Below, piece after piece: positions 17,131 to 26,190 of a stretch of DNA of 64,000 nt. The notes beneath the pieces were generated by a model that worked only from the letters and a program-made list of their open reading frames with translations, was not told the DNA's origin and did not search any database. The DNA comes from an uncultured Lachnospiraceae bacterium (lineage in GTDB: Bacteria > Bacillota > Clostridia > Lachnospirales > Lachnospiraceae): assembly GCA_902789735.1 (NCBI GenBank), contig CADAOZ010000010.1:28666-92665 (forward strand), given 5' to 3'. A program made the translations under genes and the position numbers. Numbering within the stretch: the first letter of the stretch is position 1; each line of letters starts with the position of its first letter.

Positions 17131-18933
17131 ATGACAACGAACAGGTACAGACAGCGAATCGAAACCCTGCGCAGCCTGATGAAAGAATCCGGGATCCACG
17201 CCTATCTGATCGTGAGCAGCGATTTTCACGCTTCGGAATACGTGGGGGATTATTTTAAATGCAGGGCCTATATGTCAGGTTTCACCGGATCGGCCGGAAC
17301 CCTGGCCGTGACAATGGAGGAAGCGGCCCTCTGGACAGACGGCAGGTATTTCCTGCAGGCTGCGGACCAGCTGGCAGATACGGGCATCCTTCTGCAGAAG
17401 ATGGGAGAGCCCGGCGTTCCCACTTTTGTAGAATGGATCGCGTCCCGTCTGGAACCCGGCCAGACCCTGGGCTATGACGGACGGACCATAGAGGGAAGAC
17501 TTGCGGATACCCTGCATAAAGCGCTGGATCCCCAATATATCCGCTTTATGGAAACAGAGGATCTGGTGGGCAGGATCTGGACCGACAGGCCGGCTTTTCC
17601 GGCTGCCCCCATTTGGATTCTGGAAGAGAAATATACCGGCAGATCCAGAAAGGACAAGCTGGATGGCCTGCGCAGACATATGGCAGACTGCCGGGCCGAC
17701 AGGATGCTCATCGCCGGTCTGGATGATATCGCATGGCTCTTTAACATCCGGGGCGGAGATATCGCCTTCAATCCGGTTCCCATGGCCTACGCACTGATCG
17801 GCTTTGACAAAGCCAGCCTCTATGTGTCGGAGGAAGCGGTCACGGCGGACGTCAGGAAGGAACTGGCGGAGGATGGCGTGGAGATCCGTCCGTATTTTGC
17901 TGTTTATGAAGACCTGCGGGAACTGCCGGAATATTCCTCTCTGCTGCTGGACAGAAGTTCCTGTAATGTGGCCCTGCTGGCGGCTGTACCCGCGGGGGTC
18001 GGTGTCATTCATAAAAGCAGCTGGACAACGTTACAAAAGGCAGTCAAGAATCCCGTGGAGGCGGCCAACATCCGCAGAGCCCATATCCGGGACGGGGCAG
18101 CGGTCACGAAGCTTCTGTACTGGCTGGATCAGATCCAGGACACCGGGGAATATAAAGAGGGCAGGATCACAGAACTGGATGTGGCAGCGCGTCTGCTGCA
18201 GCTGCGCAGCCAGCAGGATGGATTCCTGGACCAGAGCTTCGCGCCGATCATCGCGGCGGGCAGCCATGGCGCCATTGTGCATTATGACCCCGATGAGGAT
18301 TCCAATATTCCCCTTGTCCATAACAGCTTTCTGCTGATGGATACGGGCGGTCAGTACCTGCAGGGGACCACAGATATTACCCGGACGGCTGTACTGGGCA
18401 CTGTGACAGACGAGATGAAAGAACACTATACAGCGGTCCTGCGGGGCAATCTGGATCTGGCCGGCGCGGTCTTTCACAAAGGCTGCAGCGGGATAAAACT
18501 GGATACCCTGGCAAGGCTGCCCCTCTGGGAGAAAGGACTGGACTTCAATCACGGGACCGGTCACGGCGTGGGTTACCTGCTCAATGTCCATGAAGGTCCC
18601 CATAGGATCGCTATGGCCGGCAGCAGTGTTCCTTTTGAGCCCGGGATGGTGACATCCGATGAACCCGGCCTCTATCTGGCCGGCCGCTACGGCATCCGTC
18701 TGGAGAACCTGATGCTCTGCGTACCCGCTTTCACCACAGATCAGGGAGAGTTCTATCGGTTTGAGACCCTGACCATGGTACCTTTCGACCGCCGGGCCAT
18801 TCTGGCAGACCGGCTGAGCGGGAAGGAAAAAAAGCTGCTCAATGCGTACCATGCGGCTGTCTTCAAAAACATTTCCCCCTATCTGACCCTGGAGGAATGT
18901 GTCTGGCTTAAGGAGATGACAGCGCCTGTCTGA
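17131..18933 (+). CDS. pepP: Xaa-Pro aminopeptidase (aminopeptidase P, M24B family)
   Basis: A 600-residue cytoplasmic dinuclear metallopeptidase that removes an N-terminal residue before proline. Two creatinase-like N-terminal domains (to about residue 305) precede the pita-bread catalytic domain. Metal ligands are visible: DTGGQYLQGTTDITRT (two Asp), NHGTGHGVGYLLNVHEGP (His), TSDEPGLYLAGRYGIRLEN (two Glu). The length of about 600 matches the long, three-domain eukaryote-like form common in Clostridia. ATG 17131 is chosen over GTG 17107 because GGGAAAAGGA lies directly upstream. The 3' end is repeated as a tandem array after the stop. Confidence 0.92.
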   Translation: MTTNRYRQRIETLRSLMKESGIHAYLIVSSDFHASEYVGDYFKCRAYMSGFTGSAGTLAVTMEEAALWTDGRYFLQAADQLADTGILLQKMGEPGVPTFVEWIASRLEPGQTLGYDGRTIEGRLADTLHKALDPQYIRFMETEDLVGRIWTDRPAFPAAPIWILEEKYTGRSRKDKLDGLRRHMADCRADRMLIAGLDDIAWLFNIRGGDIAFNPVPMAYALIGFDKASLYVSEEAVTADVRKELAEDGVEIRPYFAVYEDLRELPEYSSLLLDRSSCNVALLAAVPAGVGVIHKSSWTTLQKAVKNPVEAANIRRAHIRDGAAVTKLLYWLDQIQDTGEYKEGRITELDVAARLLQLRSQQDGFLDQSFAPIIAAGSHGAIVHYDPDEDSNIPLVHNSFLLMDTGGQYLQGTTDITRTAVLGTVTDEMKEHYTAVLRGNLDLAGAVFHKGCSGIKLDTLARLPLWEKGLDFNHGTGHGVGYLLNVHEGPHRIAMAGSSVPFEPGMVTSDEPGLYLAGRYGIRLENLMLCVPAFTTDQGEFYRFETLTMVPFDRRAILADRLSGKEKKLLNAYHAAVFKNISPYLTLEECVWLKEMTAPV

Positions 18934-19007
18934 GGATTGAAAGCACCTGTTCAGGAATGAGACTGCCTGTCTGAGGAATGACAGCGCCTGTCTGAGAAAT
19001 CACAGCG
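18915..19007. repeat. Tandem repeat derived from the pepP 3' end
   Basis: A unit of 20-24 bases built around GATGACAGCGCCTGTCTGAG, which spans the last pepP codons and its TGA, recurs three to four times downstream with decay (AAGCACCTGTTCAG, GACTGCCTGTCTGAG, ACAGCGCCTGTCTGAG). The 592-base spacer 18934-19525 holds this array, a terminator and two further repeat groups, and no gene. Confidence 0.75.
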
Positions 19008-19031
19008 GAGCTTTCATGGCAAAGACGTTTT

Positions 19032-19092
19032 CAGGCCGTCTGTATGGAATGATTTCTGTAGAGAATGAATCCAGTACAGACGGCCTGTTTTT
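19032..19092 (+). terminator. Intrinsic terminator downstream of pepP
   Basis: CAGGCCGTCTGTA (19032-19044) pairs perfectly with TACAGACGGCCTG (19075-19087) and is followed by TTTTT. The 30-base loop is long, but the 13 base-pair stem is perfect. Confidence 0.7.
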
Positions 19093-19303
19093 GCAGCTGC
19101 AGGACCTTTCCGTCTTAACGGCAGCGGGGTTCCGCGCCAAGCCGGTAAGTTGCGGAATCCGGAATCCGGAAAGTGCTTCAAATTCGCTACATTTTTCTGA
19201 TAATTTGTACAAAACAGTAGTTCAGAATAATTCAGATATATTATAATTTCAGTGTTAACAGGAAGCCTTTCCGGGAGCAGTCTGTCCGCGGACGGCTGCT
19301 CCT

Positions 19304-19390
19304 GACTGAAATATAAACTGACGGAAATATAAACTGGCTGAGATATAAGAGATATAAACTGACTAAAATATAAACTGACTGAAAGATAAA
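19304..19390. repeat. AT-rich tandem repeat, about 16-base unit
   Basis: Five to six imperfect copies of GACTGAAATATAAACT follow a hairpin (GGAGCAG...CTGCTCC, 19274-19302). The array has no coding potential and lies about 140 bases before the transglutaminase-like gene. Confidence 0.7.
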
Positions 19391-19459
19391 TCGGACGGCG
19401 CAGGAACAGGAACATGCCGGAAAGGACCGGTCTGTTCCGTTTCGGCATGCCTGCGCAGA

Positions 19460-19513
19460 GACCGATCCACTTTTTATTGGACCAGAGACCCATCCACTTT
19501 TAATTGGACCAGA
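19460..19513. repeat. Direct repeat, two 27-base copies
   Basis: Two head-to-tail copies built on GATCCACTTTTTATTGGACC and CATCCACTTTTAATTGGACC, differing at three positions, lie immediately before the start region of the transglutaminase-like gene. They could be recent slippage or paired binding sites. Confidence 0.75.
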
Positions 19514-19525
19514 GGATATAAAAGT

Positions 19526-22045
19526 ATGAGATATTACCAGAAACTATTCGCCTGTCTGCTGACTGTTTCCCTTATGGCAGGAGCCGCGCAGCCTGTTTTC
19601 GGTCCTGCAGCCATAATGGCAGCGGAAGAACAGACTGTGGAAAACGAAGAGACCGGCACGGATGCGGAAAACGAAGAGACCGGCATGAATACGGAAAGCA
19701 GCGGGGAAGTCCTGCAGGCTGACAGCGGTGAGGCGGAAGAGGAACCTGTGTCCGGGGGCGGTGAGGCAGTAGAGGAACCGGGTCTGGAGGAAGCCGTGGA
19801 TGAAACAGACGACGGCGGGCCGGCGGATACCGGTCTGAAGGAAGACGCCGGGGATTCCCGGACCACAGAGGAAGATCCGCAGGAATTTGTGCCGGAGGAG
19901 ACGGATCCGGAAGCAGATCCGGCGGAAGAAGGTCAGCATTCCGCTGCCTACGAGGCCAGGATCAGGTCCCTGCAGGAAGGCAGTTATATTGTCCTGGAAG
20001 GTGACGAAGAGACCTATGAATGGGAGGACATCGACAACGAGTTCCTCTATGAAGAATATGCCGGGCGGCTTTTTTACGGCACCGGCGCGCCTGCTGCCCC
20101 GATGCTGAAGCGCAAGTCATCCGCTTCCGCCAGGCTCAGCGGCCACAACCTTTCCTGCTACACTTATCTGAAGCGGGAGATCAGAAAGATCGCGGATGGG
20201 GACAGAACGGAATCGATCATTGTCGTGCCTGTGGAAGAGATAGATGAGAGCCTGACCGGTCCTATGTACGCAGAGGATCTGGGACTTCCCTATATCGTGG
20301 ATGAAAACGGCGAACTCCATTCCAACCTGAAAACGATGACGAACGCGAGGTTCAAGGTCACCCTCAGTGTGATCATGAATGCGCTGCGGGCCGACTGTCC
20401 CTATGAGCTCTACTGGCATCTGGGATCTACCAGCCTGGCCAGGCCGAACGTGATCCTCAAGGCGGATGAGGAGGGCGTCCCTTATGTAGTATACGATGGC
20501 GGACCTGCTTTCAAGCTGAAAGTCGAAGAGACCTACCGGGCGGAGAAGACCAATGAATACCTGGTGGACGCCGTTAAGACCGGCGCGGCCTCCGCAGCCG
20601 TTTCCAACGCTGCTTCCTATGTGGAAGAGGCACAGGCGGCTTCCGCGTCCGACTATGAAATACTCCTTTTCTATATGCGGACGATTAAAGACCTGGTCGA
20701 ATATGATTATGACGCGATTGAACAGACGGATACGCTGACAGACCGGGGCGCCTGGAATCTGGTCTATGTATTTGACAATAATCCGGACACCAATGTAGTC
20801 TGTGAAGGCTACGCGGAAGCCTTCCAGTATCTGTGTAACCTGACGGATTTCGAGAGTGATAAAATCGAATGCATGGGCGTCAAAGGCTATCTGAATAAAG
20901 AAACCTCGGCAAATCTCCATAAATGGAATATCGTCACCATGGAGGACGGACTGAAGTACCTGGTCGATGTGACTGCCTGTGATACCCGGAATAACGAGAA
21001 TTATTTCCTGAAAGGCGCGTCCGGCTCGCCTGCTGCCTGGTACAAGGTCTACACATCAGATACCAGTTATACCAGCTACAAGTATTATTCCGAGACGACG
21101 GCTGTTTACACAAGTGAAGACCTGACCCTTTCAGATACGGATTATCTTGACAACAAAATGGCAGTGGACCTGAAATCCGCAAGTGTCAATTTCGATGATT
21201 CCATCGGTCTGAATATTAACATGGTCATTCCGGATGAAACCCTTGCCCTGGAGGGGGCGTATGTGTCCTGCTATATTGACAGGGATGTGCCGGTCACAAA
21301 GACTTTTCAGCTCTCTGATCTGAAAACTGTGAAGAAGGACGGCGTTTCCATGAGACAGTTCTCCCTGGAGCTGGTGCCCAAGCTTTATGATACAGATGTG
21401 ATCATTACGGTGCACAAGGCGGATGGAAGAAAGATCAAATTAAGAGCCGGAGAGACGGACTATACGAACGGATATACATACAGTGTCAAAAAATACTGTG
21501 AAAAAGTACTGGAAGTAAGTGATGACGATGAAATGAAGGAGCTTGCCCGTAAGCTGATGCTTTATGGCGCATGCGCGCAGAAATTCCTCCACTATAAAGA
21601 GGACGCAGTCATTGACGGAAGCCAGCTGGGCGGCGTGACGCTGGATCTGCTGCATAACTATAACGGTTCGATCCGCGGATCCGTGCCGGGCATCAAACTG
21701 ACGGCCATGTCTTTCATGTTCGTAGAAAAATCCGCGATCCGGCTGAAGTTCAGACTGGACCAGGGAAAAATTGAAGACTATCAGTTCACGGCAGGCGGGA
21801 AAAAACTGGAACCTGTGTTTGATGGAAATCTGTATTATGTCGAGATCAATGGCATTGCCGCCAAAAATCTGGCAGATCACTATATCCTTAAGGTCACAGA
21901 CCGGAACGGGAACAGCATGGAAGCCAGCTATTGCGGCATATCCTATGCGTATCTGCTCAGGAAGTACGATACCAGTGCAGGGGCGCAGAATATAAGCGCT
22001 GCCATGTATAAGTACTACAAAGCCGCACATGACTATTTCAACTGA
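19526..22045 (+). CDS. Secreted transglutaminase-like (papain-like fold) protein
   Basis: An 839-residue exported protein. It begins with a signal peptide (MRYYQKLFACLLTVSLMAGA, cleavage near AIMAAEEQ), followed by a low-complexity acidic Glu/Gly/Thr region to about residue 145 with an ENEETGTD/ENEETGMN duplication. The central domain carries a transglutaminase-type triad: Cys426 in VVCEGYAEAF, His465 in ANLHKWN and Asp481 in YLVDVT. Many bacterial members act as cysteine proteases or are non-catalytic wall proteins. The last 300 residues are unrecognised. No LPXTG sorting signal is seen. It precedes a lipoprotein gene by 77 bases on the same strand. Confidence 0.78.
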   Translation: MRYYQKLFACLLTVSLMAGAAQPVFGPAAIMAAEEQTVENEETGTDAENEETGMNTESSGEVLQADSGEAEEEPVSGGGEAVEEPGLEEAVDETDDGGPADTGLKEDAGDSRTTEEDPQEFVPEETDPEADPAEEGQHSAAYEARIRSLQEGSYIVLEGDEETYEWEDIDNEFLYEEYAGRLFYGTGAPAAPMLKRKSSASARLSGHNLSCYTYLKREIRKIADGDRTESIIVVPVEEIDESLTGPMYAEDLGLPYIVDENGELHSNLKTMTNARFKVTLSVIMNALRADCPYELYWHLGSTSLARPNVILKADEEGVPYVVYDGGPAFKLKVEETYRAEKTNEYLVDAVKTGAASAAVSNAASYVEEAQAASASDYEILLFYMRTIKDLVEYDYDAIEQTDTLTDRGAWNLVYVFDNNPDTNVVCEGYAEAFQYLCNLTDFESDKIECMGVKGYLNKETSANLHKWNIVTMEDGLKYLVDVTACDTRNNENYFLKGASGSPAAWYKVYTSDTSYTSYKYYSETTAVYTSEDLTLSDTDYLDNKMAVDLKSASVNFDDSIGLNINMVIPDETLALEGAYVSCYIDRDVPVTKTFQLSDLKTVKKDGVSMRQFSLELVPKLYDTDVIITVHKADGRKIKLRAGETDYTNGYTYSVKKYCEKVLEVSDDDEMKELARKLMLYGACAQKFLHYKEDAVIDGSQLGGVTLDLLHNYNGSIRGSVPGIKLTAMSFMFVEKSAIRLKFRLDQGKIEDYQFTAGGKKLEPVFDGNLYYVEINGIAAKNLADHYILKVTDRNGNSMEASYCGISYAYLLRKYDTSAGAQNISAAMYKYYKAAHDYFN

Positions 22046-22122
22046 CAGAAAATGAATGGAACCGGCGGTTTTGGATGATTGCGCTTTTGTATTTTTTGTA
22101 TTATGGATGATTGGGACAGAAT

Positions 22123-22710
22123 ATGAATAAAAGACTGGTTATAGCCGCCGCAGTGTGCATTCTGGCTTTTTCAGCTGCCTGTTCAAAACAGGATGATGTT
22201 CCATCGGCCGCAGATACCGCTGCCGTGGAGCAGCAGGAACCTGCAGCGGAATCCGGTACTGCTGGCACGGCGGCGTCAATGCATGACACTTCGAAGGAAG
22301 CCTCTGATGAGGAAGCAGGAAATGCTTCCTCCGGGCTGCGAGAAGAGTCGAAGCCGGGAGGAAGGGACGCAGAATCATCTGACAGGAAAGAGTCTTCTCC
22401 CGGTAAGGATCCTGCGCCGAAAAAGGCGGCGCGGGATCAGGGAAAAGCGGAAGACAACAGCGGGGAAGAATACAGCCGGGAAAAAAACAGAGAGGAAGAT
22501 TACGGCAGGGAAGATTACAGCAGGGAAGATTACAGCTGGGAAGACAACAGCAGGGAAGATTACAGCCGGGAAACAGCAGAGGAAAAGGTCGTCCCCGGGG
22601 AAGAAAAAAATGAGCCCCATACCGAAACTCCTTCCTCCGCGGAATATGATGCGGGCGGTCAGGAGGATGGCGGTTCTGAGAATGAAGGGGAAGTGGTGCC
22701 CCTGGATTAG
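22123..22710 (+). CDS. Repeat-rich putative lipoprotein
   Basis: A 195-residue protein. The N-terminus (MNKRLVIAAAVCILAFSAAC) is a lipoprotein signal with a lipobox at FSAAC, so membrane anchoring through diacylated Cys is likely. Everything after it is hydrophilic, acidic and low-complexity, with tandem units of the form (R)EDYSREDYSWEDNS, encoded by a 15-base DNA minisatellite at about 22480-22570. No globular domain is recognised. It may be a wall-spanning linker or surface spacer. The length is probably variable between strains. Confidence 0.65.
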   Translation: MNKRLVIAAAVCILAFSAACSKQDDVPSAADTAAVEQQEPAAESGTAGTAASMHDTSKEASDEEAGNASSGLREESKPGGRDAESSDRKESSPGKDPAPKKAARDQGKAEDNSGEEYSREKNREEDYGREDYSREDYSWEDNSREDYSRETAEEKVVPGEEKNEPHTETPSSAEYDAGGQEDGGSENEGEVVPLD

Positions 22711-22718
22711 GGATGACC

Positions 22719-22740
22719 GGCCTTTTACGCAGGCCTTTTT
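22719..22740 (+). terminator. Short intrinsic terminator
   Basis: GGCCT-TTTACGC-AGGCC followed by TTTTT, nine bases after the lipoprotein stop. The stem is only five base pairs. Confidence 0.5.
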
Positions 22741-22837
22741 CCCCTCTTTCCCTTTGGAGGGGATGGCTGGACATTCCCCCGATTCTGTGCTACATTATCA
22801 GAAGTGTGTTGAACAGGAACAGTACATGTCAGATCCC

Positions 22838-23145
22838 TGCAGAGAGAAGCCGGAGGGTGCGAGGCTTTGGCGTATCGGACATGGAACCCGCCTGGGAGCA
22901 GCGGAAGGCAAAACGGAACCGGTATATGGCCGGATATAGTTAAACACAGCTATATTCACCTATAGCTGCTTATATCCAGTTATATACAGTTATATACAGG
23001 CTATACGGTTCTGAAACTTCTGCCGGCAGTCCCCGTTATCATGGACAGGCAGGCATGCCCTGCGCAGAGTGCGGACCGGCAGGTCCGAATTCAGGTGGTA
23101 CCGCGATTGAATTCGTCCTGAGTATTGATGACTCAGGACTTTTTT
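22838..23145 (+). promoter_or_regulatory. T-box riboswitch (tRNA-Pro responsive) before proS
   Basis: The start AGAGAGAAGCCGGAGGGTGC matches the base of T-box stem I. A specifier-loop-like GGAACCCGCC places CCC (22887-22889), a proline codon, after GAA. The T-box sequence AGGTGGTACCGCG lies at 23093-23105, where it would pair with the NCCA end of uncharged tRNA. The competing terminator is GTCCTGAGT...ACTCAGGAC plus TTTTTT (23114-23145). Uncharged tRNA-Pro would favour antitermination and proS expression. The middle part (22940-23000) is an AT-rich run of TATATACAG-like units replacing the usual stems II/III. No gene lies between 22711 and 23243. Confidence 0.9.
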
Positions 23146-23243
23146 ATTTTCGGGGGAACACCGGCCGTAAATGTCTAAAAGCCCTGTCTCCTGTTTCCGG
23201 ACAGACCGGCGGGCACGCAATAAAAAAGAAAAGAGGAAATGCG

Positions 23244-24971
23244 ATGAAACTCAAAAATCTGGTAAGCCAGCGCTTCAAAGAAAACCCTTCCGACGCGCAG
23301 ATCGCCAGCCATGCGCTGATGGTCCGCGGCGGCTACATGAAATATGTCGGCAACGGCATTTTCAGCGAATATCCCATCCTTCGCAGGATCACCTCCAAGA
23401 TCGAGAAGATCATCCGTGAGGAGATGAACGCCATCGACGGACAGGAAGTCCTCTTCCCCGTCGTTATGCCCGCGGATCTGTGGGAAGAGTCCGGCCGTTA
23501 CAACTCTATCGGCAGGGAACTGGTCCGTTTTGAAGACAGGAACCGGTCCAAACATGTCCTTGGCATGACCCACGAAGAAGCAGCGGTACAGCTTGTCAGA
23601 GAGTATGCTTCCTCTTACCAGCAGTATCCTTTCATGATCTACCAGATCCAGCGGAAATTCCGTGACGAGGCAAGGCCCCGCGCCGGCATGATCCGTGTCC
23701 GTGAATTTACCATGAAGGACGCCTATTCCTTCCATACCAGCCAGGAGGACCTGGAGGATTACTATCAGAAGTGCTACGATGCCTACAACCGTATTTTCAA
23801 GCGGGCCGGCATCCCCGAAGTCGTTACCGTCAAATCGGATTCCGGTATGATGGGCGGCAGCGTCTCCCATGAATACATGCTCCTGACAGCCGCCGGCGAG
23901 GACACCATCGTTCTCTGTAAGGAGTGCGATTACAGGTCCAACATGGAAGCCGCCGAGAACACCGTCATCAATGAAAATGCCGGTGAGATGGAAGAACTTG
24001 CCTGTGTGGAGACCCCTGAATGCAAGACCATTGAAGCGGTCTGCGAGTTCCTGCACAAGGATATCCTGGCTTCCTGCAAGGCGGTCGTTTATCAGAAGAA
24101 TATGGATGACGCCTATGTGGTCGCATTTGTACGCGGCGATTATGAAGTCAATGAGACCAAGCTGCGCAACCTGGTCGGGGAGGAGATCCATCCTGCCGAT
24201 ATCACAGAGGACGCGCCCATCGTGGCCGGTTATATCGGACCTTACGGCATCTCCGATAAAGTCACATATTACGTGGACCTTTCCCTGAAGGGGATCAACT
24301 CCCTGGTGGCGGGCGCCAACAAGGAAGGTTATCACTACACAGGCCTGAATCTGGAGAGAGATCTGGACAAGGTAGAATACGTGGATATCGCCAAAGTACA
24401 GGAAGGCGGCATCTGCCCCTGCTGCGGCAAGCCTTCCCTGGCCATCAGCCGCGGTATCGAAGTCGGCAACATCTTCCAGCTGGGCACCAAATATACCAGA
24501 AGCATGAAGATGCAGTACATGGACAAGGACAACAAGCTGCAGTATCCCATTATGGGCTGCTACGGCATCGGCGTCGGCCGTCTGGCCGCTTCCATCTGCG
24601 AAGCCAAGCATGACGACTACGGCCCCATCTGGCCCATCACCATCGCGCCCTGGGAGGTCCACCTCTGCTGCATGCGTCCGGACAACGAGGATGTCCGCAA
24701 GGTCGCTGACGGTCTCTATGAAGACCTGCAGAAGCAGGGCGTAGAGGTCATTTACGATGACCGTACCTCCGTCCGTGCCGGTGAAATGTTCGCGGACGCG
24801 GACCTGATCGGCGCTCCCATCCGTGTCGTCGTCAGCCCCCGCAACCTCAAGAATAATGTTGTCGAAGTCACGACCAGGGACAAGTCCGTCAAGGAATCCG
24901 TTGCCCTCGACCAGGCTCTGGAATTCATTACCGGACTGAAGAAACAGATGATCGAAGCCATCGAGAACTGA
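23244..24971 (+). CDS. proS: Prolyl-tRNA synthetase (bacterial type)
   Basis: A 575-residue class II aminoacyl-tRNA synthetase that charges tRNA-Pro. The start MKLKNLVSQRFKENPSDAQ, motif 2 (RKFRDEARPRAGMIRVREF), the editing/insertion domain around residues 230-390, and GCYGIGVGRLAAS (motif 3) followed by the C-terminal anticodon-binding domain are all present. Length matches the E. coli-type enzyme (about 570). ATG 23244 is preceded by AAGAGGAAA. An upstream in-frame extension into the T-box leader is rejected. Expression is controlled by that T-box. Confidence 0.97.
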   Translation: MKLKNLVSQRFKENPSDAQIASHALMVRGGYMKYVGNGIFSEYPILRRITSKIEKIIREEMNAIDGQEVLFPVVMPADLWEESGRYNSIGRELVRFEDRNRSKHVLGMTHEEAAVQLVREYASSYQQYPFMIYQIQRKFRDEARPRAGMIRVREFTMKDAYSFHTSQEDLEDYYQKCYDAYNRIFKRAGIPEVVTVKSDSGMMGGSVSHEYMLLTAAGEDTIVLCKECDYRSNMEAAENTVINENAGEMEELACVETPECKTIEAVCEFLHKDILASCKAVVYQKNMDDAYVVAFVRGDYEVNETKLRNLVGEEIHPADITEDAPIVAGYIGPYGISDKVTYYVDLSLKGINSLVAGANKEGYHYTGLNLERDLDKVEYVDIAKVQEGGICPCCGKPSLAISRGIEVGNIFQLGTKYTRSMKMQYMDKDNKLQYPIMGCYGIGVGRLAASICEAKHDDYGPIWPITIAPWEVHLCCMRPDNEDVRKVADGLYEDLQKQGVEVIYDDRTSVRAGEMFADADLIGAPIRVVVSPRNLKNNVVEVTTRDKSVKESVALDQALEFITGLKKQMIEAIEN

Positions 24972-25020
24972 TTCCGGCGTGAATTGAAATAATTGGCTGA
25001 TCGGACAGGCGGTGAGACAG

Positions 25021-25998
25021 ATGAAAGACGGAAAACTGCAGCTCTTATATACCATGAAACTCCTGCTGGAGGAGACGGACAGGGACCATATACTGAACGC
25101 GGTCGATATCTGCAATATTCTGGAGACCCGCTGGGACCTGTCCTCCACCAGAAAGACCGTATATATGGATGTGGAAAAGCTCCGGGATTACGGTATGAAA
25201 ATTGAGCAGGTCAAGGGAAAAGTCCAGGGTTACTATGTGGAGGAAAGAGAATTCACCCTGCCGGAGTTAAAGCTGCTGGTGGACGCGGTCCAGTCCTCCA
25301 AATTCATCACCACCAGAAAATCGGAAGAGCTGATCAAAAAGCTGGAAGCGATGACGACCCATGAGAACGGCAGGCAGCTGCAGAGGCAGGTCTTCATCTA
25401 CAACCGGCCCAAAACAGACAACGAGACCATCTATCAGGCCGTCGATGTCATCCATTCCGCCATCTACGCCAACCGGCAGATCCGCTTCAAATACTGCGAG
25501 TGGACTGTGAACAAGAAGCTGGTGCAGAGAAAGAACGGGGCGGATTATATCGTTTCTCCCTGGAGCCTGACCTGGGATGATGAGAATTATTACCTGGTGG
25601 CTTATGACGAAGCAGTGGGCCAGATCCGGCACTACAGAGTCGACAAGATGCAGGAACTGGGCCAGCTGGAGACGGCCAGAAAGGGCCGGGAGCAGTTCGA
25701 GAATTTCGATCTGGCAGCCTTTGCCAAAAAGACCTTCGGCATGTTCGGCGGAAAAGATGAGAAGGTGACCCTGGTCTGCAGAAATGAGCTTGCGGGCGTC
25801 ATTCTGGACCGCTTCGGTACAGACATCATGATGATCCCGTCCGGTCCGGACTGTTTCCGGACCCCTGTGACCGTTTCCGTCAGCAGCCAGTTTTTCGGCT
25901 GGCTGACCGGCATCGGCAGCGGCATCCGGATCGAAAGCCCTGCGAAAGTGAAGGAAGAGTACAAACGTTATCTGCAGGGCATCCTGGACGCTTACTGA
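25021..25998 (+). CDS. WYL-domain transcriptional regulator
   Basis: A 325-residue cytoplasmic regulator. The N-terminal ~70 residues are a DeoR-type winged helix (LLEETDRDHILNAVDICNIL, then RKTVYMDVEKLRDYGM). A WYL domain follows from about residue 140, with YIVSPWSLTWDDENYYLVAY and IRHYRVDKMQEL, and a WCX-like C-terminal extension. WYL domains bind small ligands or nucleic acids and often regulate stress or defence genes. Either GTG 25012 or ATG 25021 could be the start. It lies 49 bases after proS and probably has its own promoter. Targets unknown. Confidence 0.85.
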   Translation: MKDGKLQLLYTMKLLLEETDRDHILNAVDICNILETRWDLSSTRKTVYMDVEKLRDYGMKIEQVKGKVQGYYVEEREFTLPELKLLVDAVQSSKFITTRKSEELIKKLEAMTTHENGRQLQRQVFIYNRPKTDNETIYQAVDVIHSAIYANRQIRFKYCEWTVNKKLVQRKNGADYIVSPWSLTWDDENYYLVAYDEAVGQIRHYRVDKMQELGQLETARKGREQFENFDLAAFAKKTFGMFGGKDEKVTLVCRNELAGVILDRFGTDIMMIPSGPDCFRTPVTVSVSSQFFGWLTGIGSGIRIESPAKVKEEYKRYLQGILDAY

Positions 25999-26083
25999 TC
26001 TTCCTTACTGCTTTTTAAGATCCCTGCAGAATGCGGTTTTGGCCACCGGTTCGGATCAGGACAAAAGAACCAGACTTAACAAA

Positions 26084-26136
26084 ACCCCTGTGTCTGTCAC
26101 GCAGCAGAAGCGGTGACGGACGCAGGGGGTCTTTTT
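26084..26136 (+). terminator. Strong intrinsic terminator after the WYL gene
   Basis: ACCCCTGTGTCTGTCAC pairs with GGTGACGGACGCAGGGGGT around an 11-base loop, followed by CTTTTT. It is 86 bases past the WYL stop. Confidence 0.85.
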
Positions 26137-26190
26137 ATGTGCAGATACAGATAACTGCCCGGCAGCGGCAGCAGACCATCTGCTGCGGTT

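Noticed and set aside
23175..25148. A 657-codon reverse open frame
   Set aside because: Antisense to proS; arises from codon bias in the third position.
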